Shown: piece after piece, positions 6,291 to 14,373 of the stretch | Position numbering within the stretch: position 1 is the stretch's first letter | Layout of the letters: each line of letters starts with the position of its first letter | The notes under the pieces: model-generated | Seen by the model: only the letters and a program-made list of their open reading frames with translations | Databases searched by the model: none | Told to the model about the DNA's origin: nothing | Origin: JACVRW01 sp963803245 | Lineage (GTDB): Bacteria > Actinomycetota > Thermoleophilia > Solirubrobacterales > Thermoleophilaceae | Direction: 5' to 3' | Length of the DNA: 64,000 nt | Assembly (NCBI GenBank): GCA_963803245.1 | Contig: CAWDLI010000018.1 | Location: forward strand, 248,001 to 312,000 | Position numbers and translations under genes: made by a program

Positions 6291-6770
6291 GTGCGCATCC
6301 GCTCCGGCCTCCAGGCCGGCGACATCGGCGCGGTCATCCGACTGCACGGGCTCATCTACGGAGCCGAGTACGGCCTCGACCGCCGCTTCGAGGCCGCGGT
6401 GGCCGCGCGGCTGGCCGAGCTGACGCACCGGGGCTGGCCTGGAGACGGCGAGGGCCTCTGGATCGCGGAGTCCGAAGCCGAGCCCGTCGGATCGGTCACG
6501 CTGGCCGACGAGGGCCAGGGCATGGCCCGCCTCGGCCACGTTGTGCTGAGTCCTGAGGCGCGCGGCCATGGCCTCGGCCGGCGGCTCGTCGAGGGGGCTC
6601 TCGCACGCGCGCGCGAGGCGCGCTACGAGCGGATCGAGCTGACCACCTTCAGCGAGCTCACGGCGGCGGCGCGCATCTATCGCGCGGCCGGCTTCGTGCG
6701 GGTGAGCTCCGGCGAGCGCTCACCGTGGGGGCGGCCGATCCAGATGGAGCGCTACCTGCTGGAGCTCTGA
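6291..6770 (+). CDS. GNAT-family N-acetyltransferase
   Basis: 159 aa. MRIRSGLQAGDIGAVIRLHG opens the fold, and HVVLSPEARGHGLGRRLVEG is the acetyl-CoA-binding motif A (the RGHGLG loop). AAARIYRAAGFVRVSSGE supplies the motif B Tyr/Gly segment. MarR-associated GNATs look similar, but no MarR domain is present. It starts at GTG 6291, with TACTCT (6278-6283) 7 nt upstream, so a leaderless transcript is likely rather than read-through from the response regulator gene 18 bp before. The substrate is unknown. Confidence 0.83.
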   Translation: MRIRSGLQAGDIGAVIRLHGLIYGAEYGLDRRFEAAVAARLAELTHRGWPGDGEGLWIAESEAEPVGSVTLADEGQGMARLGHVVLSPEARGHGLGRRLVEGALARAREARYERIELTTFSELTAAARIYRAAGFVRVSSGERSPWGRPIQMERYLLEL

Positions 6771-6785
6771 ACTACCCTCGCCGAA

Positions 6786-7397
6786 GTGAACCCCAGGGTG
6801 GCGATCGCGCTCGTGCTCGTGGCCGTGTTCGCCCTCGGCGCCACGGTGCTGGCCGCCCGTGGCGGCACCGACGACGACACGCCGTCCAGCGGCGGCAGCG
6901 CCTTCGAGGGCGCCGTGATGCCGGCCGGCCTCAGGGCTCCGGACTTCGAGTTGCGAAACCAGGACGGCGACCCGGTCTCGATGCGGGCCCTGCGCGGCAA
7001 GCCGGTGGTCGTGACCTTCCTCTACACGCACTGCGAGGACACCTGCCCGGTGCAGGCCCAGACGGTGCGCGGGGCGCTCGACCTGCTCGGGCACGACGTG
7101 CCCGCCCTCGCCGTCGCGGTGGACCCGCCGCGCGACACCGAGGCCAGCGCCCGCGCCTTCCTCTCCGAGCAGCGCGCGCTCGGCCGGATCGACTTCGTGC
7201 TCGGCACCCGCCGCGAGCTCCGGCCGATCTGGGACGGCTTTCACATCGCGGCCCAGTCCGTGACCCAGGAGCACCAGGCGCGCTTCACGCTCGTGGACGC
7301 TCGGGGCTACCAGCGGGTGGGCTTCCCGGGCTTCGCGGCCACCCCCGAGGGCCTCGCACACGACCTGCGGATTCTCGAGCGAGAAACCTCCGAGTAG
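6786..7397 (+). CDS. SCO1/SenC-like thioredoxin-fold lipid- or membrane-anchored protein
   Basis: 203 aa. An N-terminal hydrophobic anchor (VAIALVLVAVFALGATVLAA) precedes a thioredoxin-fold domain. The SCO copper motif is intact: FLYTHCEDTCPVQ (C-x3-C), with the partner histidine probably in QEHQARFTLVDARG. SCO proteins deliver copper to the CuA site of cytochrome c oxidase or act as thiol reductases outside the membrane. No oxidase genes are in the window, so the client is unknown. GTG start at 6786 with TACCCT (6773-6778) 7 nt upstream. It is followed, 45 bp later, by sufR. Confidence 0.87.
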   Translation: MNPRVAIALVLVAVFALGATVLAARGGTDDDTPSSGGSAFEGAVMPAGLRAPDFELRNQDGDPVSMRALRGKPVVVTFLYTHCEDTCPVQAQTVRGALDLLGHDVPALAVAVDPPRDTEASARAFLSEQRALGRIDFVLGTRRELRPIWDGFHIAAQSVTQEHQARFTLVDARGYQRVGFPGFAATPEGLAHDLRILERETSE

Positions 7398-7413
7398 TCG
7401 CGCGGCGACCGCG

Positions 7414-7436
7414 TATCCTACCTCCGGGGTAGGTAT
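7414..7436 (+). promoter_or_regulatory. Probable SufR operator/promoter
   Basis: TATCCTACC (7414-7422) and GGTAGGTAT (7428-7436) form an inverted repeat with CCTACC/GGTAGG arms around a 5-nt centre. TATCCT can serve as a -10 box, so repressor binding would block it. AT-rich flanks with inner CC/GG resemble type-1 IscR-like sites of Rrf2 regulators. Autoregulation of the suf operon by the gene 7 nt downstream is the natural reading. Confidence 0.65.
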
Positions 7437-7442
7437 TCCAAG

Positions 7443-7907
7443 ATGATGTTCTCAACCAAAGCCGAGTACGGCGTGCGCGTGATGGCGCACCTCGCGCGAG
7501 AGGGCGGCGTCGACGCGGCTCCGGCCCCGATTCCGCTCGGCGCCATCGCCGACGCCGAGGGCCTCCCGCTGGCGTACCTCGAGCACCTCGTGCAGCGTCT
7601 GCGGCGCGCGGAGCTCGTGGAGTCTCGTCGCGGCGCCCGCGGCGGGTACTCGCTGGCGCGCCCGCCCTCGGAGATCAGCATGGCCGAGGTCGTGGAGGCG
7701 CTGGAGGGCGAGATCGCCCCGATCGAGTGCATCACGGCGGACGCCGACGGTGCGCTCGTATGCGCACGCGAGGGCGAGAGCCCATGCCCCACAAAGCTGC
7801 TGTGGACCCGGGTCCAGGGATCGATCGTTCGCACCCTGAACGACATGACGCTGGACGATCTGGTCCGCCCATTCTCGAAGGAGCCCAAGGAGAAGTTGAC
7901 CGTATGA
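7443..7907 (+). CDS. sufR: Rrf2-family Fe-S regulator (SufR/IscR-like)
   Basis: 154 aa. The winged helix is typical of Rrf2: MMFSTKAEYGVRVMAHLARE, PLAYLEHLVQRLRRAELVES and RGARGGYSLARPPSEISM. Three cysteines suited to bind a cluster follow at ECITADADGALVCAREGESPC, spaced 11 and 7 apart, comparable with the three cysteines of IscR. It is the first gene of sufR-sufC-sufD-sufS-sufU and overlaps sufC by ATGA. In this family loss of the cluster relieves repression, giving feedback on Fe-S demand. An inverted repeat just upstream fits autoregulation. A second ATG immediately follows the first, so the start could shift by one codon. Confidence 0.9.
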   Translation: MMFSTKAEYGVRVMAHLAREGGVDAAPAPIPLGAIADAEGLPLAYLEHLVQRLRRAELVESRRGARGGYSLARPPSEISMAEVVEALEGEIAPIECITADADGALVCAREGESPCPTKLLWTRVQGSIVRTLNDMTLDDLVRPFSKEPKEKLTV

Positions 7908-8656
7908 AGCTGGAGATCCAGAACCTGCACGTCCGCATCGAGGAGCGAGAGATCCTCCACGGCGTGAACCTGAGCGTGAAGAAGGGCGAGACGCACGCTC
8001 TGATGGGCCCGAACGGCTCAGGCAAGTCCACGCTCGCGAACACGCTGATGGGGAACCCCAACTACGAGGTCACCGAGGGCAAGATCCTCCTGGACGGCGA
8101 GGATCTCACGGAGGCCAGTCCGGACGAGCGCGCCCGCGCCGGCCTGTTCATGGCGTTCCAGTACCCGGCCACGATCCCGGGCGTGTCTGTGGCCAACTTC
8201 CTCCGCATGGCGGTGAACGCGCGCCGCGAGGAGCCGATCAAGGTCAAGGAGTTCGGCCAGGTGCTCGGCAAGAACATGGAGCTCCTGAAGATCGACCGTG
8301 CCTTCACGAGCCGCTACCTCAACGAGGGCTTCTCCGGCGGTGAGAAGAAGCGCGCGGAGATCCTCCAGCTCGCGATGCTCGCCCCGGACTTCGCGGTGCT
8401 CGACGAGACCGACTCGGGACTCGACATCGACGCGCTGCGGATCGTCTCCGACGGCGTGAACGCCCTGCGCGACGACGCGCGCGGCTTTCTCATCATCACG
8501 CACTACACGCGCATCCTGAGCTACGTGCGGCCCGACTTCGTGCACATCATGCTCGACGGCCGGATCGTCCGCGAGGGCGGCCCCGAGCTGGCCGACCAGC
8601 TCGAGGACAAGGGCTACGAGTGGGTCAAGGAGGAGGTGGCCGCGAGTGCCACCTAG
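7904..8656 (+). CDS. sufC: SufC, ABC-type ATPase of the Fe-S assembly scaffold
   Basis: 250 aa cytoplasmic ATPase that drives the SufBCD scaffold. Walker A is LMGPNGSGKSTLAN, the Q-loop lies at FMAFQYPATIPG, the signature motif is FSGGEKKRAEILQL, Walker B is FAVLDETDSGLDID and the switch histidine is in IITHYTRIL. The FQYP and SGGEKKR versions are SufC hallmarks. ATG 7904 overlaps the sufR stop; AAGGAG lies 12 nt upstream. It is the second gene of the suf operon, overlapping sufD. Canonical actinobacterial operons place sufB before sufD; here sufB is absent from this position. Confidence 0.96.
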   Translation: MKLEIQNLHVRIEEREILHGVNLSVKKGETHALMGPNGSGKSTLANTLMGNPNYEVTEGKILLDGEDLTEASPDERARAGLFMAFQYPATIPGVSVANFLRMAVNARREEPIKVKEFGQVLGKNMELLKIDRAFTSRYLNEGFSGGEKKRAEILQLAMLAPDFAVLDETDSGLDIDALRIVSDGVNALRDDARGFLIITHYTRILSYVRPDFVHIMLDGRIVREGGPELADQLEDKGYEWVKEEVAASAT

Positions 8657-9923
8657 CTTCGTAGAGGACAGACGGAAGGCGGCTCTCGCCGTCTACGAGG
8701 ACGCGGAGGTCCCCACCTGGCGCCGTTCCGGCTTCTGGACCACAACCCTCCGCAACCTGGACGTGGACGCGCTCGAGCCGCGCCGCTACGAGGACGTCGA
8801 CTCGGCGCTCGTGGACGAGCATCTCGGCGGCGAGGAGCACGCCGCCCTGATCGTCCAGCGCGGTGCCAGCGTCGTTCACACCGACGTGAGCGACGACCGC
8901 ATCATCGTGATGCCGCTCGAGCATGCGATCGAGGAGCACCCCGACCTGGTGGAGCCCTGGTTCGCCAAGCGGCTCCCCCACGACGAGGGCAAGTTCCCCG
9001 CGGGCAACGCCGCGTTCTGGACCGGCGGAGTCTTCGTGTACGTGCCGCCCAACGTCCAGATCGAGAAGCCGATCCAGGCCGTCTGGCTGATCGACGAGCC
9101 CGGAACGGTCCAGTGGGCCCACACCCTGGTGGTGGTCGGCGAGAACGCCGAGTGCAAGATCCGCGAGTACTTCCTCGCCCCCGACTTCGAGGGACAGGCG
9201 CTCCACGCCGGAGCGTTCGAGCTGTACGCCCAGCCGGGCGCGCAGGTCAACCTGGCCCACTACCAGGACTGGGGCGCCGGCGAGGTGCACGACCTGTCGG
9301 TCCGCCGGGTCGAGATCGGGCGCGACGCTCGCGTCAAGTGGGTGCCGATCCATCTCGGCGGCCGCCTGACCAAGCAGACGCTCGACATCATCACCGCCGA
9401 GACGGGCTCGGACATGCGCCACACCGGCATGTACTTCACCGAGCGCGACGAGCACCTCGACCTGTTCACCAGCGACAGGCACGAGGCGGGCCACACCACC
9501 GGCGACACCGTCTGGAAGGGAGCGCTCACGGGGAGCTCGCGAGCCTCATACGAGGGCCTGATCCACATCCTGCCCGGCGCGCAGGAGACGGACACGTACC
9601 TGCAGACCCACCAGATCCTGCTCTCGCCGAAGGCAAAGGGCGACGCGATCCCGTCGCTGATCGTGGAGACCGACAACGTCAAGGCATCGCACGGAGGCAC
9701 CGTCGGCGAGCTCGATCAGGACCAGATCTTCTACATGATGACCCGCGGCCTGTCGCGCGGCGAGGCGGTGCGCGTGTTGGTGGAGGGGTACTTCGAGGAG
9801 GTCGTGCAGCGCCTCGAGGATCCGGGTCTCGAGGACCTGGTCCGGCGCCGGATCGCCGAGAAGCTGAAGGGCGCCGAGGAGCAGGTGCGCGAGTTCATCG
9901 GGGAGCGGGCGGAGGCCGCCTGA
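8646..9923 (+). CDS. sufD: SufD, Fe-S scaffold subunit
   Basis: 425 aa. The SufB/SufD-type beta-helix core is clear: VFVYVPPNVQIEKPIQAVWL, VVVGENAECKIREYF, HAGAFELYAQPGAQ, VKWVPIHLGGRLTKQTLDII, KGDAIPSLIVETDNVKASHG and EDQIFYMMTRGLSRGEA (read approximately). The DNVKASHGGTVG segment carries the conserved histidine at the SufB-SufD interface. The N-terminal region (~1-90) is SufD-like and lacks the longer SufB N terminus. GTG 8646 overlaps the end of sufC by 11 bp, and the stop overlaps sufS (TGATG). It should form SufBC2D with the SufB encoded at 17138. Confidence 0.93.
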   Translation: MPPSFVEDRRKAALAVYEDAEVPTWRRSGFWTTTLRNLDVDALEPRRYEDVDSALVDEHLGGEEHAALIVQRGASVVHTDVSDDRIIVMPLEHAIEEHPDLVEPWFAKRLPHDEGKFPAGNAAFWTGGVFVYVPPNVQIEKPIQAVWLIDEPGTVQWAHTLVVVGENAECKIREYFLAPDFEGQALHAGAFELYAQPGAQVNLAHYQDWGAGEVHDLSVRRVEIGRDARVKWVPIHLGGRLTKQTLDIITAETGSDMRHTGMYFTERDEHLDLFTSDRHEAGHTTGDTVWKGALTGSSRASYEGLIHILPGAQETDTYLQTHQILLSPKAKGDAIPSLIVETDNVKASHGGTVGELDQDQIFYMMTRGLSRGEAVRVLVEGYFEEVVQRLEDPGLEDLVRRRIAEKLKGAEEQVREFIGERAEAA

Positions 9924-11167
9924 TGGGTGCCGTCACCGAGAGCCCGCTCGTCCACCTGCGCGCCGACTTCCCGGTGCTGGAGCGGGAGATCAACGGCCAT
10001 CAGCTCGTCTACCTCGACTCCGCCGCGAGCGCGCAGAAGCCGCGCCAGGTGATCGAGGCGATGGACCGCTTCTACTCCCACTCCTACGGCACGGTCCACC
10101 GCGGCGTGTACGAGCTCGGCCGGGAGGCCACCGAGCTGTTCGAGGGCGCGCGCGAGCGCATCGCCGAGTTCGTGGGCTGGGACACCGACTGCTCGATCTT
10201 CACCCGCAACGCCACCGAGGCCATCAACCTCGTCGCGTACGCCTGGGGCCGCGGCAACGTCGGCCCCGGCGACGAGGTGCTCATCACCGAGATGGAGCAC
10301 CACTCGAACATCGTGCCCTGGCAGCTCCTCTGCGAGGAGACCGGGGCGCGGCTGCGCTACCTGTCGGTGCCGGAGAGCGGCGAGCTGTCGCTCGACGAGC
10401 TCGACTCCGTGCTCGGCGAGGGCCGGGTGAAGCTGGTGGCGGTCGGGCACGTGTCGAACGTGCTCGGCACGATCAACCCCGTCGAGGAGATCGCGCGCCG
10501 CGCCCGCGCTGCCGGCGCGCTCACGCTCGTGGACGGCGCCCAGTCGGTGCCGCAGATGCCTGTGGACCTACGCGCGCTGGACGCGGACTTCTACGTCTGG
10601 ACCGGCCACAAGGCGCTCGGGCCCACCGTCGGCATGCTGCACGGGCGGCGCGACCTGCTCAAGGGGATGCGGCCCTTCCTCGGCGGCGGGCACATGATCT
10701 CCCGCGTCGAGCGCGAGCACTCGACCTGGAACGAGCTGCCGTGGAAGTTCGAGGCCGGCACCAACGCGATCGCCGAGGCGATCGGGCTCGGCGCCGCCGT
10801 GGACTACCTGTCCGCGGCCGGGATGGAGCACGTCCGCGCGCACGAGCGCGAGCTCACCGCCTATGCGCTCGAGCGCCTGCCCGAGATCGACGGCCTCACG
10901 CTCTACGGCCCGACCAACGTGGACCGGCGCGGCGGCGTCGTTCCGTTCACGATCGAGGGGATGCACCCGCACGACATCGCGGAGCTGTGCGACCGCGAGG
11001 CGGTCTGCGTGCGCGCCGGCCACCACTGCGCCCAGCCGCTCATGCGCGTGCTCGGCGTGGGAGCCACGGCGCGCGCCTCGTTCCACGTCTACAACTCGCG
11101 CGACGACGTGGACCGGCTGGTGCACGCTCTGCACGGCGCGCGCGAGGTCTTCGGGCTGGGCGACTGA
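9923..11167 (+). CDS. sufS: SufS, PLP-dependent cysteine desulfurase
   Basis: 414 aa class-V aminotransferase-fold enzyme that removes sulfur from cysteine to form a persulfide. YLDSAASAQKPRQVIEAM, the RNATEAINLVAYAWG substrate region, EMEHHSNIVPWQ, DGAQSVPQMPVD and the PLP lysine in WTGHKALGPTVG are intact. The catalytic cysteine is in CVRAGHHCAQPLM, the group II (SufS) arrangement. ATG 9923 overlaps the sufD stop. SufU immediately follows and would be its zinc-dependent sulfur acceptor. Confidence 0.96.
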   Translation: MGAVTESPLVHLRADFPVLEREINGHQLVYLDSAASAQKPRQVIEAMDRFYSHSYGTVHRGVYELGREATELFEGARERIAEFVGWDTDCSIFTRNATEAINLVAYAWGRGNVGPGDEVLITEMEHHSNIVPWQLLCEETGARLRYLSVPESGELSLDELDSVLGEGRVKLVAVGHVSNVLGTINPVEEIARRARAAGALTLVDGAQSVPQMPVDLRALDADFYVWTGHKALGPTVGMLHGRRDLLKGMRPFLGGGHMISRVEREHSTWNELPWKFEAGTNAIAEAIGLGAAVDYLSAAGMEHVRAHERELTAYALERLPEIDGLTLYGPTNVDRRGGVVPFTIEGMHPHDIAELCDREAVCVRAGHHCAQPLMRVLGVGATARASFHVYNSRDDVDRLVHALHGAREVFGLGD

Positions 11168-11168
11168 A

Positions 11169-11549
11169 ATGGACGCTCTGTACCGGGACTACATCCTCGA
11201 TCACTACAAGAACCCGCGGAACTTCGGGGAGCTCGAGCCGCACGACCTCGAGTGGCACGACCACAACCCGCTCTGCGGCGACGAGCTGGGCGTGCACATC
11301 GTGGTGGAGGACGGCAAGGTCGTGGACCTGCGCTTCCACGGGCAGGGCTGCGCGATCTCTCAGGCGGCCGCGTCGATCACCTCGGAGGAGATGATGGGCA
11401 TGACGGTGGAGGAGGTCGGGCGGCTGGGCGCCGACTGGGTGATCGAACAGCTCGGCATCGAGATCTCCCCCACGCGCCGCAAGTGCGCGCTGCTGTCACT
11501 GAAGGTCATGCGCGGCGCCACCACCGGCGACGCCTCCTGGCCCGAGTAG
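11169..11549 (+). CDS. sufU: SufU, sulfur-transfer partner of SufS
   Basis: 126 aa IscU-like protein. The three cysteines and Asp of the zinc/acceptor site are present: NPLCGDEL, HGQGCAISQAA and RRKCALLSL. The insertion between the second and third motifs (EEMMGMTVEEVGRLGADWV) is the SufU signature that distinguishes it from IscU. It starts 1 nt after the sufS stop. No sufT follows in this operon; a DUF59 (SufT/MIP18-like) protein is encoded separately at 27349-27645. Confidence 0.94.
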   Translation: MDALYRDYILDHYKNPRNFGELEPHDLEWHDHNPLCGDELGVHIVVEDGKVVDLRFHGQGCAISQAAASITSEEMMGMTVEEVGRLGADWVIEQLGIEISPTRRKCALLSLKVMRGATTGDASWPE

Positions 11550-11552
11550 CCG

Positions 11553-11861
11553 CTAGCCCGCGGCCGCGGTCGACTTGTCGGAAGCGGTCGCGGGATTGGC
11601 CTTGGCCCAGGCGATGATGTTGCGCGAGTCCTGGATCACCTCGTCCTCGTCGGTCACGAGCACCGGCACGATGTTCTGGCCGGTCAGCTCGCGGATCTTC
11701 GCGCGCGTCGGGTTGAGGGTGGAGCCGAGGACGCCCAGGCCGTAGACCTTTTCGACCTCCGGATCCCAGCCCGCCTCGCGCAGGGCCTCGTGGGCGTTGC
11801 GGCACGGATGGCCCCCCGGACGCGGTGAGCCGAACGTGCCCCAGCAGACATAGAGCTTCAT
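11553..11861 (-). CDS. Glutaredoxin/GST-N-like thioredoxin-fold protein
   Basis: 102 aa. MKLYVCWGTFG opens a thioredoxin-like beta strand; the pattern NIVPVLVTDEDEVIQDSRNI carries the cis-proline (VPVLV) and the DSRNIIAWA segment typical of glutathione-S-transferase N domains. Two cysteines are present (YVCWG and HPCRN), 15 apart, so there is no CXXC site at the usual place. It could be a GST-N-type protein, but actinobacteria usually lack glutathione; function unknown. ATG 11861 overlaps the stop of the GH20 gene (ATGA), so it is the last gene of the minus-strand iron-transport operon. It converges on sufU with only 3 bp between. Confidence 0.7.
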   Translation of the reverse strand: MKLYVCWGTFGSPRPGGHPCRNAHEALREAGWDPEVEKVYGLGVLGSTLNPTRAKIRELTGQNIVPVLVTDEDEVIQDSRNIIAWAKANPATASDKSTAAAG

Positions 11862-13363
11862 GGGCGCAGCCTATTGCCCAGGCGCTGGAAGGCGCCGTAG
11901 CGCCGCACCAGCAACGGCGAGTCCCACGTCTTCTGAGCGAGCACACGCAGCCTCGGCGCGATACCGCGCGCGGTCTGAGCGTCGGTCTCGCCGTCGGGAT
12001 CGTCGTTCCACACGTGCAGCTCCGACCCCAGGTTGCGGCGCGAGCCGCGTGGCAGGACCACCGGGGGAGTGCCCGGCGGCTCGAGGCCGAATGCGAGACC
12101 GTGGAAGCGGTTGACCGCCCAGGACTCGTAGGCGATCCGCATCGAGGCGTGGAGCCCGCCGAGGGCGCCGACCACGTAGTACGTCGGCCACCAGCCGGCG
12201 TTCAGGATCCGGTGTCCCTGGGCCAGCAGGGTGCGCGGGCCGGGGCCGGTGTGGCCGGCCCACCAGTCCACGACCACGTCGCGGCGCAGCCGCACGGCTC
12301 GCCCGTCGGATAGGCCGTCGTTCCAGACGCGCAGCGTCCGGCCGCGCGAGCGCACGAGCCTGTCCATCCAGTTGATGAAGCCGAGGTACGCGTCCGCCCC
12401 GTTGGCCCGGGGGCCGAAGTGCGCACGGGCGTAGCGCTCGAGCTGCGGGTAGAGCGCGTAGTCGTCCGGCAGCAGATACTCGTCGGCCCCGCCGTGCCAG
12501 TACCGGCCGGGAAACAGGTCGATGTACTCGAGGATCAGATCGCGCGCGAACCTGCGCGCGGCGGGCAGCGTCACGTCGAGCCGCGTGCGTTCGCGCTTCC
12601 CCGGGTTGGCGAGCTGAAGGCGGGGATGCGCGGCGAGGGCCGCTCCCATGTGGCCCGGCATGTCGATCTCCGGGATCACGCGGATGTGGCGTGCCTGCGC
12701 GTAGGCCACGAGGCTCCTCACCTGGCGCTTCGTGAGATGGGCGTCGGACACGATCTCCGGATGCGAGCGGCTGGCGATCCTGAAGCCCTGGTCGTCGGAG
12801 AAGTGCAGGTGCAGCTGGTTGAGCTTGAGGTAGGCCAGCTCGCGGATCCGCGCGCGCAGCCAGCGCGGGCTGAAGTACCTGCGGCCGTTGTCGAGCATCA
12901 GGCCGCGCTCGGGATAGCGCGGCCAGTCGCGCGCCGTGCCCGCCGGGATCGAGCGCTTGCGCCGCAGGAGCTGGACGACGCTGCGGGTGCCGTAGAACGC
13001 GCCGGCGGCGGTGCGCGCCTGGATGCGCAGCACGGGGCCTACCTCGAGCCGGTAGCCCTCCCTCCCCAGCTTCCGGTCGGGGGCGCCGAGCGCCAGCTCG
13101 ATGTCCCCGGGCTGCGCGGCGACGCCGGCCAGGACCGGATGCCGCCGGCCGAGGTCCGCGCCCAGCAGCCGCGCCTCGGCCAGCGGGCCGCCCGCGGGCA
13201 CGACGATCCGCGCCGAGTCGCGCAGCACGAACGCCCCCGGGGCCGCGCGCCACTCGCGCAGGGCGGGGATCGTGGCCGGCCGCGCGGCGGTGGCGTGCGG
13301 CGCGGCCGCTCCGGCAACGAGGACCGCCGCCGCGGCGGCGGTCGTGATCAGTCGACCAGACAC
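11858..13363 (-). CDS. Secreted beta-N-acetylhexosaminidase, GH20
   Basis: 501 aa. A signal peptide (LITTAAAAAVLVAGAAAPHATA) leads to a GH20b-type N-terminal domain (to ~residue 130) and a GH20 catalytic barrel. Motifs: RGLMLDNGRRYFSPRWLR, LNQLHLHFSDDQGFRI, VIPEIDMPGHMGAALAAHP and the catalytic pair in YWHGGADEYLL (Asp-Glu). WNDG and WWAG sites follow in the substrate pocket. It would remove terminal GlcNAc/GalNAc residues outside the cell. GTG 13363 overlaps the end of the ABC ATPase gene by 16 bp. Its inclusion in an iron-transport operon is unusual; translational coupling suggests co-expression, but the link is unexplained. Confidence 0.88.
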   Translation of the reverse strand: MSGRLITTAAAAAVLVAGAAAPHATAARPATIPALREWRAAPGAFVLRDSARIVVPAGGPLAEARLLGADLGRRHPVLAGVAAQPGDIELALGAPDRKLGREGYRLEVGPVLRIQARTAAGAFYGTRSVVQLLRRKRSIPAGTARDWPRYPERGLMLDNGRRYFSPRWLRARIRELAYLKLNQLHLHFSDDQGFRIASRSHPEIVSDAHLTKRQVRSLVAYAQARHIRVIPEIDMPGHMGAALAAHPRLQLANPGKRERTRLDVTLPAARRFARDLILEYIDLFPGRYWHGGADEYLLPDDYALYPQLERYARAHFGPRANGADAYLGFINWMDRLVRSRGRTLRVWNDGLSDGRAVRLRRDVVVDWWAGHTGPGPRTLLAQGHRILNAGWWPTYYVVGALGGLHASMRIAYESWAVNRFHGLAFGLEPPGTPPVVLPRGSRRNLGSELHVWNDDPDGETDAQTARGIAPRLRVLAQKTWDSPLLVRRYGAFQRLGNRLRP

Positions 13364-14373
13364 GTCACCGCGTCCGGCACCGGGCGCACGAACACACGCG
13401 CGCCCACCTCGTGCAGCTCGAGCGATGGCAGCTGCACCAGCACGGTCCGGCCGCCCTCGTGGCGCAACCGGTAGAGCACGTCGTGACCGCGGAACTCGCG
13501 CGCCACGACCTCGGCGTTGCCGCTGTCGTCGGCGCGCAGCTGAAGCTGCTCGGGGCGCACCGCCACGTGCACCGAGCCGCTCGCCGGGGCGCCCACGTCG
13601 AACACGCCCAGCTCGGTCTCCACGCCCGACCCGTGGGCCACGCCGGCGAGCACGTTCACATCGCCCACGAAGCCTGCGGCCCAGCGGTTGGCCGGGCGCC
13701 CGTAGACCTCCTCGGGGGTGCCCACCTGCACGATCCGGCCCTCGCGCATGACCGCGACCCGATCGGCGAGCGAGAGCGCCTCCTCCTGGTCGTGGGTCAC
13801 GAGCAGCGCCGTGGCACCCGCGTCCCGGAGGATCAGCTCCACCTCGCGGCGCAGGCCGGCACGCAGAGTCGCGTCGAGGCTCGAGAAGGGCTCGTCCAGC
13901 AGGATCAGCTCGGGAGCCGGGGCGAGCGCGCGAGCCAGTGCCACCCGCTGGCGCTCGCCACCCGACAGCTCGTGGGGGTGGCTGTCTGCCTTGTGCTGCA
14001 GACCGACCAGCTCGAGCGTCCGCTGGGTGATGCGCTCGCGCTCCTCGCGCTCGCGGCGCGAGAGCCCGAACGCCACGTTCGACTTTACGCTCAGGTGCGG
14101 GAACAGCGCGTAGTCCTGGAAGACGATCCCCACCGGGCGCTTCTCCGGCACCACGAAGCACTCCGGCCCGGCCAGCTCGCGGCCCCCCACCGAGATCCGC
14201 CCCGCGTCCGGACGCTCGAACCCGGCGACCAGGCGGAGAAGGGTGGTCTTGCCGCAGCCGGACGGCCCGAGCACGGCCATCAGCTCGCCACGCGCGATCT
14301 CGAGGGTCACGTCCTGCACGGCTCGAACCGGGCCGAACGACTTCGCCACCCCGCTGAGGACGACGTCGCTCAC
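13348..14373 (-). CDS. fbpC: Ferric iron ABC transporter, ATP-binding subunit
   Basis: 341 aa. Walker A VLGPSGCGKTTLLRLVAGFE, signature LSGGERQRVALARALA, Walker B LILLDEPFSSLDA, and the switch His in LLVTHDQEEAL. A C-terminal TOBE-type domain (~245-341) is visible as VAVRPEQLQLRADDSGNAEV. Together with the neighbouring one-chain permease and the YTARSHYGEE solute-binding protein this matches FbpABC/FutABC ferric transporters. GTG 14373 overlaps the permease stop as GTGA. Spermidine or thiamine importers have similar ATPases; the substrate call rests on the binding protein. Confidence 0.87.
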   Translation of the reverse strand: MSDVVLSGVAKSFGPVRAVQDVTLEIARGELMAVLGPSGCGKTTLLRLVAGFERPDAGRISVGGRELAGPECFVVPEKRPVGIVFQDYALFPHLSVKSNVAFGLSRREREERERITQRTLELVGLQHKADSHPHELSGGERQRVALARALAPAPELILLDEPFSSLDATLRAGLRREVELILRDAGATALLVTHDQEEALSLADRVAVMREGRIVQVGTPEEVYGRPANRWAAGFVGDVNVLAGVAHGSGVETELGVFDVGAPASGSVHVAVRPEQLQLRADDSGNAEVVAREFRGHDVLYRLRHEGGRTVLVQLPSLELHEVGARVFVRPVPDAVTCLVD

